A stretch of 31,304 bases of DNA from a virus. Shown here piece by piece: positions 8,150 through 15,492 of the stretch. The notes below the pieces were generated by a model that worked only from the letters and a program-made list of their open reading frames with translations, did no database searches and had not been told where the DNA came from. The translations under genes and the position numbers were made by a program. Where the stretch lies: positions 1 to 31,304 of the IMG/VR virus record IMGVR_UViG_3300010151_000082, one strand, 5' to 3'. Within the stretch, counting starts at the first letter, position 1. The number at the start of each line of letters is the position of its first letter.

Positions 8150-9930
8150 TGGGCATCCAGGCGCGAGGTCAGTGGCTAGGTCTCGAGTACCGCAGCTCGC
8201 TCCAGACCCCGATGCATGACGAGATTGCCATCAACATGGACTACTCCAGGGGGACCAAAGCGGCCAGGCCAGGCATCAAGACCTACAGCTCATACGATGC
8301 GCTCATCTTTGGGGCTCAAATCGCAGTGGTGGAGGACTCGAGCGGCTATCCCTACGTCCTCCGGGTGGGCAACTATCTCACGACCAATGCAATCTCAGCA
8401 TCCGTGTACAGCTATCACGACGGTAGCGTGATAACCCCGCTGATTTCCCTCCCCGCCTGCCCTCCAGACCCCGAGTTCCGCTGCACCCTGCTGCGAGGCA
8501 ACTTCGATGGAGCTCCGGTGGTGTTCGTGTATACCAATCACGCCACCTACTACTTCAACCCATCGGCCTCCCTGTCCACGATCACAAAGCTCGTCCCCGC
8601 AACCCATGCCATCAAGCTCAAGAGCATAAACGCCAGGTACTGGATGAACAGCCCCATTGGTAAGGCCGCAGCGTGGCAGCGTGGGCGCTACTGGTCATGT
8701 GGATGGGAGACCCCGCAGACCATCACGCTCGACGGTGAGATGCCAGCCAACCAGGAGGACATCCCCAAGGAGTGGATGATTGCCGGGAACACGCAGTTCG
8801 TCCTGCCAGCCGGCGCCTATGCGTACTCAGATGGTAACGACGCTGCCGGTATCTGGGCCCCGAGCGTTGGCCTCATAGACTCCCAGGCTAAGATAGTCGC
8901 CCCGTATGCCTTCCGCGAAGCGCTGTACTTCTTCACGACCCGAGGCATCTGGTCTGTGTACGGTGACTTCGACACCGACAACCTGCAAGCCGTCGAGTCG
9001 GTGAGCAGTGTCGCCTGCGCCGCACCGCACGCTATCGTGGATGACGGGCGCGGCTTCTATTTCCTGTCGCAGGACGGGGTGTGGGTCTACGATGGCGAGA
9101 CCATGGTGCAGAAAATCTCTAAGCCCATCGACTGGCTGTTCACCGGTATCGGTCCCCACTGCAAAATCCCCGAGCCCGCAAAGACGCTCTGCGCTACCCT
9201 GGGCTACCCCTGGCGCATCGACGCATCGAAGCTGCACCTGGCCAGTGCCGTGCACGTAGCCAAGAAGAACCAGATCTGGTTTGCCGTCCCCGTCGAGGGC
9301 AACTCCAACGGCAACACGGTGTGTCTTGTGTGGGACGTCGCCCAAACTGCATGGTCTCTCCATTGCCGGCGCGACATGGGCGAGTACTTCAGCGGCGCAA
9401 TTGAGTACAAGGGGGAGGTGCTGCTCTCCCGAGACGGGTATCACGCCAAGGTGGGGGCTACCTACGATGACAGCGGAGCTGGCATCCCGGTTGTTTGCTG
9501 CACCACCAAGTTGCCAGGCCAGCTCAACCAGCAGCGGCTCCTCCCCCGGAAAGTGCGCCTGCGGATGATGGCACATGGGAAGAAGCCGGCAACCAACCCA
9601 CCGCAGTATTTCCTCGAGGCCGAGGACGCTACGTGGGACCATGAGGTCAACGGCTCTACCAACACAGACCGAGCGCTGAGTTCAGGCGACATCTACACGA
9701 CCCCTGACTGGCGGGAGGAGAACACGAGCTACCTCGGGACGAACTTTCGGCTCGACGGTGGCACGCTAGGGACGAGCGATTGGTTTACCAGCCGCATTGA
9801 CCCGTCCAGCTGTAGGGGTCGTTGGTTCCGGTTGGGCTGGGTGGATGACGCTAACACCGAGGACAGAGCACCCGTCATTGAGGTGGAGTCCTTCGACCTG
9901 GAGGTGGCCAGCACCAGTGGACCGGGCTAA
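8149..9930 (+). CDS. Tail nozzle / virion stabilisation protein, beta-propeller-like
   Basis: This 593-residue, beta-rich protein resembles P22 gp10-type stabilisation and T7 gp12-type nozzle proteins, which close the portal-adaptor channel. Signs are the RGTKAARPGIKTY opening, repeated aromatic-glycine blades (FREALYFFTTRGIWSVYGDF, GRGFYFLSQDGVWVYDG, KKNQIWFAVPVEG, LVWDVAQTAWSLH), and a C-terminal beta domain. Such nozzle proteins often open with a loose description of the substrate surface they cover, and the recurring W/Y-G turns fit propeller blades. GTG 8149 overlaps the preceding TAG by one base. The order adaptor then nozzle is conserved in podoviruses. Blade number cannot be decided by eye. 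Confidence 0.75.
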   Translation: MGIQARGQWLGLEYRSSLQTPMHDEIAINMDYSRGTKAARPGIKTYSSYDALIFGAQIAVVEDSSGYPYVLRVGNYLTTNAISASVYSYHDGSVITPLISLPACPPDPEFRCTLLRGNFDGAPVVFVYTNHATYYFNPSASLSTITKLVPATHAIKLKSINARYWMNSPIGKAAAWQRGRYWSCGWETPQTITLDGEMPANQEDIPKEWMIAGNTQFVLPAGAYAYSDGNDAAGIWAPSVGLIDSQAKIVAPYAFREALYFFTTRGIWSVYGDFDTDNLQAVESVSSVACAAPHAIVDDGRGFYFLSQDGVWVYDGETMVQKISKPIDWLFTGIGPHCKIPEPAKTLCATLGYPWRIDASKLHLASAVHVAKKNQIWFAVPVEGNSNGNTVCLVWDVAQTAWSLHCRRDMGEYFSGAIEYKGEVLLSRDGYHAKVGATYDDSGAGIPVVCCTTKLPGQLNQQRLLPRKVRLRMMAHGKKPATNPPQYFLEAEDATWDHEVNGSTNTDRALSSGDIYTTPDWREENTSYLGTNFRLDGGTLGTSDWFTSRIDPSSCRGRWFRLGWVDDANTEDRAPVIEVESFDLEVASTSGPG

Positions 9931-10642
9931 CCCAAGAATGATCGCCGGCTCCATGCCGCCCAGAGGGGGTGGTACGCTGCGCGGAAGCCGCCTGAACGGG
10001 CTCAGCCTCATCGAGCTGACTAGACGGGCTCTGAAGCCCCTCTCCGTGACCCAGGGTGTGCCCCTTACCTCTGCCATTGCCCTACTCGGGGACACGGGCG
10101 GGGTCATCATGTTGCAGCCGGGGGAGACCTGGGACATCTACGAGGCAATGACATTGACAGGCAACGACATTACGCTCATAGCCCACGGGGTGACCTTCAG
10201 AGCCGGTCCCGAGCTCGCAGCCCGCGCGATGGTTGTCCAGGGCGACCGCTTCCGGCTTCATGGCGGGGTGTTCGAGGCTGCTTCTACCGGCAACGCGGCC
10301 CTTCGACTCGAGGGGGATGATGCCATCATCGCGGGCACCCGGTTCTCGAATGTGGCGCAAGCCATTGCCGTGGCGGGTGGCAACAGGACGCAGATTCTAG
10401 ACTGCCAGGTGGGCACCGTCACCGACTCCACCTCAGCGATTGACCTCAGCGGGACCGCCACCGACTGTCTGGTTCGCGGGTGTGTCATCCAGGGACGAAC
10501 CCCAACCTGGGGTATTGACGCTGGCAGTGGTATTACGGTGAGTGCCTTTGTGGGCAACGTGAGCCAGGGTTTGCGGTATCATACGAGCGCCGGGCAGAAC
10601 AACGTGGCAGCCGGGAATACGGGGACCGTCAGTGCGATATAG
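9917..10642 (+). CDS. Right-handed beta-helix protein, fibre or spike candidate
   Basis: A 241-residue protein with parallel beta-helix rungs (FRLHGGVFEA, AIIAGTRFSN, TQILDCQVG, CLVRGCVIQG) and an N-terminal cap-like segment LQPGETWDIYEAMTLT. The C-terminal VSAFVGNVSQGLRY followed by AAGNTGTVSA is a frequent last coil of phage beta-helix fibres. No enzymatic residues are evident. The start is uncertain: GTG 9917 lies 10 nt after GGAGGTG (9900-9906) and overlaps the nozzle gene by 14 nt, whereas ATG 9938 lacks a clear ribosome site, so GTG 9917 is chosen. It may be a small tailspike, an appendage on the nozzle, or a relative of the beta-helix protein at 6097-6960. Confidence 0.72.
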   Translation: MDRANPRMIAGSMPPRGGGTLRGSRLNGLSLIELTRRALKPLSVTQGVPLTSAIALLGDTGGVIMLQPGETWDIYEAMTLTGNDITLIAHGVTFRAGPELAARAMVVQGDRFRLHGGVFEAASTGNAALRLEGDDAIIAGTRFSNVAQAIAVAGGNRTQILDCQVGTVTDSTSAIDLSGTATDCLVRGCVIQGRTPTWGIDAGSGITVSAFVGNVSQGLRYHTSAGQNNVAAGNTGTVSAI

Positions 10643-10650
10643 GAGCAAGC

Positions 10651-11109
10651 GTGGGTTACAGTAGAGTCACGACATGGTCAGCTGGAGAGTCGCTTACGGC
10701 GGCTGATCTGAATGCGGAGTTCAACGCGGTTTCCGCATACTCCATCCCGAAGGCCGACCTGGCCCAGAAGTCCATCCCCATTACGATTCCCGTGTTCTTT
10801 GGGCCTCAGTTCAACGGGGCAACCAAGACGGTGAAGACGAAGCTGAAGCATGCGATCGGGCCCCTCCGGGTCACCCTCCACGCGGGCGCTATCAGCGGTA
10901 ACCTGGACCTGTCCATCCAGGGCTCTGTGAGCGGAGAACTCATCAGCGGGACAACCTTGCGGGTATCGAGCACGGCGGTGGGGCACACCGACTCCTTCAC
11001 TACGGCTAACGTGGATGCGGGAGAGGACCTGACCTTCACTCTGGTAAAGGACAGCGGCAACGTGAGTGAGGTTTACATTTGCCTAACGGCTAAGACGGAG
11101 TTGATCTGA
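10651..11109 (+). CDS. Small fibre-like beta protein
   Basis: A 152-residue protein. The N-terminus contains TWSAGESLTAADLNAEFNAV, the short pattern (W.aGe.Lta.dLNa.f) that opens many phage tail-fibre and baseplate-proximal proteins. The remainder is alternating beta strands (PLRVTLHAG, NLDLSIQGSVSG, TTLRVSSTAV, LTFTLVKDSG), compatible with a beta-sandwich. Start GTG 10651 follows AGGAG (10641-10645). The stop shares a base with the next ATG. Likely a virion appendage protein that attaches to the nozzle region; receptor binding is possible but not shown by the sequence. Confidence 0.7.
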   Translation: MGYSRVTTWSAGESLTAADLNAEFNAVSAYSIPKADLAQKSIPITIPVFFGPQFNGATKTVKTKLKHAIGPLRVTLHAGAISGNLDLSIQGSVSGELISGTTLRVSSTAVGHTDSFTTANVDAGEDLTFTLVKDSGNVSEVYICLTAKTELI

Positions 11110-11510
11110 TGCTAGGGGATTTACTGGGTGGCTTGCTTAGCATAGCGGGAACCTTTGTCGGTGGGCCTATTGGCGGCATGGCTGGGGGGCTTTTAGGCAG
11201 CACAATCGGGGGGAGTGTAGACGCCTCGCAAGCCTCCGACCAGGCGGATAAGGCAGCAATGGACAGGGCTGCCGAGATAGAGGCCGCGAAGAAAGACAAG
11301 TCACCCTACCTCAACATGAACGCGGGACCCTGGTCAACCGGAGCTCAAGCCGTGGGCTCTGCCACCAACCCCTTTACGCAAGCCAGCGAGTTTTGGGGCG
11401 AAGGCCAGGGTGGGCGGCAGCCCTTCCGGTTTGCCGACCGACCGCCCCTGATGATGACGCAGCAGGAGGCCCAGCAGCAGGCAGCCAAGAAGATGATGGG
11501 GTATAGCTGA
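11109..11510 (+). CDS. Small glycine-rich virion protein candidate
   Basis: A 133-residue protein starting with an amphipathic to hydrophobic glycine-rich stretch (LLGGLLSIAGTFVGGPIGGM and onward to about residue 40), a profile common in phage DNA-ejection proteins and small membrane-active virion proteins. The rest is hydrophilic and Gln/Ala-rich, ending in QQQAAKKMMGYS. That tail resembles the end of the next protein (LHAARKMMGT), which suggests a shared targeting or processing motif. The gene overlaps both neighbours by one base. Function as an ejection or internal virion protein is inferred from composition and from its place just before the large internal proteins. Confidence 0.68.
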   Translation: MLGDLLGGLLSIAGTFVGGPIGGMAGGLLGSTIGGSVDASQASDQADKAAMDRAAEIEAAKKDKSPYLNMNAGPWSTGAQAVGSATNPFTQASEFWGEGQGGRQPFRFADRPPLMMTQQEAQQQAAKKMMGYS

Positions 11511-11986
11511 TGCCGAAGTTTAGTGAGGCGGGGAAAGCTATGGGTGGTGAGGGGGGCAAGCCGACGCCAGATGGTGCGTGGTCTGCCATCTCAGGAATGC
11601 TGGGTGGGAAGAAGAAGAAGACCGGGGGCATGTCAGAGCTGCTGGGCACTATCGGCGCGACCGTCGGAGGCGACAGGGACATGCGAGCCCGCTACCGTGC
11701 AGAGCACCGACCGACCGGTGTTATTGGGGACATGCTAGGCCGCCTTGGAAAGAAACTCGGGTGGGAGCTTCCCGATAGACCCTCCTACGATGACTGGTTA
11801 GCTAGCCAGTACAAGACAACATCCTCCCCCTACTCGCAGACCCCAAGCTCGCATGGAACCCCTCTTCCCGGCACACCCCAATACAAGGCATCGTCGCCGG
11901 TTGATGTCCTGCCAACAAAGAAGCCTGATGAGGCTGAGCGTCGACTGGCGCAGCTTCACGCAGCTCGAAAAATGATGGGAACCTAA
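11510..11986 (+). CDS. Small basic virion protein candidate
   Basis: Not recognised as a family. The 158-residue product is rich in Gly, Lys, Ser and Pro, with a basic block GGKKKKTGG, a helix-prone middle (SELLGTIGATVGG, GVIGDMLGRLGKKLGW) and a Ser/Thr/Pro-rich stretch before the C-terminus ERRLAQLHAARKMMGT. The last residues match a motif found in neighbouring proteins (AAKKMMG upstream, LHAARAM downstream). The ATG at 11510 overlaps the previous stop by one base. A role as an ejection or internal head protein is likely from context only. Confidence 0.65.
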   Translation: MPKFSEAGKAMGGEGGKPTPDGAWSAISGMLGGKKKKTGGMSELLGTIGATVGGDRDMRARYRAEHRPTGVIGDMLGRLGKKLGWELPDRPSYDDWLASQYKTTSSPYSQTPSSHGTPLPGTPQYKASSPVDVLPTKKPDEAERRLAQLHAARKMMGT

Positions 11987-11990
11987 ACAC

Positions 11991-13622
11991 ATGGCCTACC
12001 TACCCGGCAAAGACAAGCGCACGATCACCGGGCCTCCAAGCCCCAAGATGCCAACAGGGTCTCCTCCAGTCCCAACTGGGCAGGTACCGAAGCCACAGCC
12101 CGCAGCCTCTCCCGCAGCCAAACCGCCAAGGGTGACAGCAACCCCTGGCTATAAGGCCCCCACTCCAAAGGCATCTGCTGCCCCTGCATCTGGCGGCATG
12201 CTGGGCCCCACGGGGGGAGGTGGACCCGTTCCTCGAGCAGGCCAAATAGCTGCGGCTCGAGGGATGATTGGTGAGGATGCTAAGTATGGCGGGGCGGGTA
12301 AGCCGGGGGTGGGGCGAGACGTTGGTACGCCACAGCCACAGCCACAGCCCACGGGGACGCTTGGCCAGCGCGGGGTGGTGCCTGGTCAACCTACCCTACA
12401 TGATAGTCCGAACGTTGGGCCCTTTACCAAGCGGCAGACCGCTGAGGAGATTAAGGCAGGACAAGTGGCTGCTCAAGACCTTCACGCAGCTCGCGCCATG
12501 GCCTCGTGGCGGGCAAAGGTCAAGGCGGATGAGGAATTCGCTGCCGGGGAGGCGGCTGCCCAAGCGGGCGCCCGCGCTGTTGCTGCTGAAAAACTGAAGG
12601 CTGGCTGGAAGAAGGCTGAGGACGAGGAGTTGGCAGGACTCGAGGGGGAGACCGGGACCATGGAGCCCACTCCGGGTCGAGACCCTGCCTTCGATGAGGC
12701 CCTCGGTGATAAAGACCGGGAGTACAACGTCTGGGAGGCTAATGCCATGAAGCTCCTGGCTGAGGAGGAGGGCATTCCGCCTGAAATCCTAGAGGAGATG
12801 ATTAGCGCCCAGCAGCACGAGCTCGAGGCCAAGGGCCAGATGGAGAAAGCAGCGCACCTCGCCATGCTAAACCAGATGGGCATGGGCCAGACCGGCGGCG
12901 TGGGGTACGGGCTCGGGAACATCGAGGCTGCAACCAACATTGGGCAGGCCAAGATTGCAACCAACATTTGGTATGACAACCAGCTGAAAATCCAAGAGCA
13001 GAGGATGCACAAGCTGGACCTCATGATGGATCAGGCCAAGGCTGACAACAACGTCGAGGCGCAGAAAGAGCTCCTCGCGATGAAGATTGCGGCAGAGAAG
13101 GAGAATGACCTGCTGAACCTTGGCTTCAACGCTGTTGACCAGATTTACAGCTGGGTCACCGATGGAGGCTGGACTGATGAGCAGGCCGAGGCTTACCTTA
13201 CCGAGTTGTCCAAGCTGTCCAAGGAGGGCGATGTGGAGGGTGTGCTGGCGCTGCTGGCCGAAGTGACCGGAAAAGGAGCGGACTTTGGTAGTGGGGGTGA
13301 GGAAGGTGAGGTGGAGGCGGGCAGCGGGGTCGTGACCAAGTGGCCAACTATAAGGATTAGGGTAGACGACCCCGCTCTGCCGTACGATAAGCAGGTCGTG
13401 GAGCAGAAAGTATACCCGCCGGGAGGGCACCCTAGCTATTCTGATGAGAAGAAGAAAAAGATGTACGCGAATGCAGGCAATACAGATTGGACCAACCAGC
13501 CTCCTGACTGGCCAGGACCAAGCGATGGCACCAAGCGAGAGTGGTCTGAACTAACGTATGACGAGAAGTATAAAGAGTGGGCTGCCTTTGCAGGCGAACC
13601 AGTCGTGGCGCCCTACGATTAA
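11991..13622 (+). CDS. Internal virion protein candidate, Pro-rich then coiled coil
   Basis: A 543-residue protein in three parts: a Pro/Ala/Gly-rich disordered N-terminal third (to about residue 145), an Ala/Glu/Lys-rich helical middle likely to be coiled coil (about 145-400, with AAEKLKAGWKKAEDEELAGL and HKLDLMMDQAKADN), and a less regular C-terminus. Two copies of a short motif occur near the start of these parts (IAAARGMIG and LHAARAMAS), related to the C-termini of the two preceding genes. It precedes two further long low-complexity proteins, the usual arrangement of podovirus ejection proteins. A +1 frame downstream of codon CCC 13611 would replace the last three residues with a 28-residue tail; see the separate entry at 13558-13701. 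Confidence 0.7.
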   Translation: MAYLPGKDKRTITGPPSPKMPTGSPPVPTGQVPKPQPAASPAAKPPRVTATPGYKAPTPKASAAPASGGMLGPTGGGGPVPRAGQIAAARGMIGEDAKYGGAGKPGVGRDVGTPQPQPQPTGTLGQRGVVPGQPTLHDSPNVGPFTKRQTAEEIKAGQVAAQDLHAARAMASWRAKVKADEEFAAGEAAAQAGARAVAAEKLKAGWKKAEDEELAGLEGETGTMEPTPGRDPAFDEALGDKDREYNVWEANAMKLLAEEEGIPPEILEEMISAQQHELEAKGQMEKAAHLAMLNQMGMGQTGGVGYGLGNIEAATNIGQAKIATNIWYDNQLKIQEQRMHKLDLMMDQAKADNNVEAQKELLAMKIAAEKENDLLNLGFNAVDQIYSWVTDGGWTDEQAEAYLTELSKLSKEGDVEGVLALLAEVTGKGADFGSGGEEGEVEAGSGVVTKWPTIRIRVDDPALPYDKQVVEQKVYPPGGHPSYSDEKKKKMYANAGNTDWTNQPPDWPGPSDGTKREWSELTYDEKYKEWAAFAGEPVVAPYD

Positions 13623-13701
13623 TACGTTCCTTGAGAGCATCAAGGGGAAGGGCACCAGGAGACCACCACACTCGGATGAGCGCATCCCGCCGGAAGACTA
13701 A
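13558..13701 (+). other. Overlapping +1 frame: small ORF or frameshift tail
   Basis: This is a 47-codon ORF in the +1 frame, starting at ATG 13558 inside the end of the 543-residue gene and ending at TAA 13699-13701, directly before the ribosome site GGAAGAG of the next gene. It fills most of an 88-nt gap that would otherwise be unusual in this gapless operon. No ribosome site precedes ATG 13558. Alternatively ribosomes reading the upstream gene could slip at CCC TAC (13611-13616), moving Pro-tRNA from CCC to CCT, and add a 28-residue tail beginning TINTFLESIKGKG and ending IPPED. A base-call error would look the same. Which of these holds is undecided. Confidence 0.35.
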
Positions 13702-13710
13702 GGAAGAGCA

Positions 13711-15486
13711 ATGCCTATAAACATACAACCTCCGCACGCAATGATGCAGGCATCTCGGCTGAAGCAGGCGCGCGAAGAGAGCGACCGGCAGCGTGACCAT
13801 GAGAAGTCGATGTCTTGGACACAGTTTGGCCAAGGTGTGCTCCGGGACGTTGGCCAGGGTCTGATTGGGCTAGGCGGTGAGTATGTCAGCGGGCAGATGC
13901 CGTGGAAGGTGGAGTCTCGGGACCGGACCAAGCGAGACAGCGCTATCAACGCTTCTCAAGCTTTGGCCGATGATGCAAAGAAAAGGTATTTCGACTTGAG
14001 GGAGCTGGGCATTGACAAGGATCACCCTGATGCGGTCGCACTCCAACAGGTCTGGGTGAACAACACTACCCACGCTATCGCACTGAGGAGGCAGACGGCG
14101 GGAACGCCGGCACCAACCCCATTGGCAGCCCCGTTAGCGCCCCCACAGAGCTCGCCAAGGCCGCAGCCTGTTGCCCCGTCGCCTCCTCCAAGGCCGCAGC
14201 CTGCCCCACAAAGCCAGTCGCCTGGTTTTGATGCAGACAGCACGCCGACTCTTACCAGCATGCCAACGCCCCTTCCGATAGCGCCACCGAAATCCCCACC
14301 CGTAATTAAGGCGACTGGTGAGCAGTTGCCCCCGCTACGAATGACTCCCCAGGCTGAAAGGCTGAAGTCGCTAGGCCTGCCCCCAGCATCCCAGGCGCCA
14401 CCTCCTCCCGCCCCCAAAGCTGCGCCAGCCCCAACCCCTCTCGCCAGAGCGGCCAAGGTGGAGCAGAGAAGACAAGCCCCGGCCAAGGCCCCAAGTAGAC
14501 TGGAGACCATGTGGCAAGTGGGGGCGAAGAGGGCTAAAGCTGCCAAAGCAGAGCAGCGGCGCAAGGAACTCAACAAGGCCAGGCTGGATGCGCGTGAGAA
14601 GGTTCAATTAGCAAAGGGTCGTGGGGGTCGAATCAAGGGGGAGATTAGACCAGAGGCCTACGTCACGGGAATGGACGACAAGGGCAACCTTATTGTCGAG
14701 GGTCCATCCATCACACTCAGAAAGGCCACAGGGGGCGGTGGCCCCACTAAGCGCAAGGTTAGCAAGATCAAGCTGAGTTCCGCTCTAGGTAAAGAGGTTC
14801 AGGACAACCTTACACTTGCGGTGGTTAGTGCTGGTGGTGATGCCGACAACGCTATCGGGCAGGTTCAAGATATCCAACAAAAAAGGCAGAGAGGCGAGGA
14901 GCTCACTCCACTCGAAAAGAGAATAGCCAAAAATACCGACCCAGTCCTTGCTGCTGCTCAGGCCGCAGCTGCTGGTGGCGGCACCTTTGAGGGGATTCGC
15001 AAGGAGCGTGTCACAACAAAGCAGGCTCATGCTGTAGTCTCAGCAGCCTTGAAGGAGGGTGGGATAACCGCCCGGCAGGCTGAGAACTTGCAGACAAGAC
15101 TCGATGCCGAGCGCAACGAGAAGGCTAAGGACAGGGAGGCTCGACTGATTGTAGCCACCGTCAAAGCGTTGATAGAGGGGGAGGGCAAGAGGGCCGGAAC
15201 CATCACTGAGACCATCAAGGACTCAACGCTCGGTAAACAGAAGACAACTACAACCAGGAAGCAAGCAAAGGGCAAGACGCAGCTCCACAAGATGGTGTCC
15301 GCAGCAAAGAGCGCAGCCGGAGCCCTGACGCCCAAGACGATGAAACCGAACCTCGCTTACACCAAGTGGAAGAAGATGGTGGATGACATCAAAAGGAAGC
15401 AGAAGAAGGACCCAGCAAATACAAAGATAAAGAAAGCGCTCGCGGCAGCTCTGGCGCAGAAGCCCCCGAAGACAATCCCGGAGTAA
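13711..15486 (+). CDS. Internal virion protein candidate, Pro-rich and basic
   Basis: A 591-residue protein. The N-terminal 125 residues are helical with a glycine-rich segment (FGQGVLRDVGQGLIGLGG). Residues about 128-240 are a Pro/Ala/Gln/Ser low-complexity linker with a repeated RPQP element (SSPRPQPVAPSPPPRPQPAP). The rest is highly basic and helix-prone with many Lys/Ala/Glu. Such a profile fits an ejected virion protein that contacts DNA or forms part of a periplasmic channel, and the gene lies directly before the giant protein. ATG 13711 is supported by GGAAGAG at 13702-13708. No lysozyme or transglycosylase motif is visible. Confidence 0.68.
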   Translation: MPINIQPPHAMMQASRLKQAREESDRQRDHEKSMSWTQFGQGVLRDVGQGLIGLGGEYVSGQMPWKVESRDRTKRDSAINASQALADDAKKRYFDLRELGIDKDHPDAVALQQVWVNNTTHAIALRRQTAGTPAPTPLAAPLAPPQSSPRPQPVAPSPPPRPQPAPQSQSPGFDADSTPTLTSMPTPLPIAPPKSPPVIKATGEQLPPLRMTPQAERLKSLGLPPASQAPPPPAPKAAPAPTPLARAAKVEQRRQAPAKAPSRLETMWQVGAKRAKAAKAEQRRKELNKARLDAREKVQLAKGRGGRIKGEIRPEAYVTGMDDKGNLIVEGPSITLRKATGGGGPTKRKVSKIKLSSALGKEVQDNLTLAVVSAGGDADNAIGQVQDIQQKRQRGEELTPLEKRIAKNTDPVLAAAQAAAAGGGTFEGIRKERVTTKQAHAVVSAALKEGGITARQAENLQTRLDAERNEKAKDREARLIVATVKALIEGEGKRAGTITETIKDSTLGKQKTTTTRKQAKGKTQLHKMVSAAKSAAGALTPKTMKPNLAYTKWKKMVDDIKRKQKKDPANTKIKKALAAALAQKPPKTIPE

Positions 15487-15492
15487 CACCCC

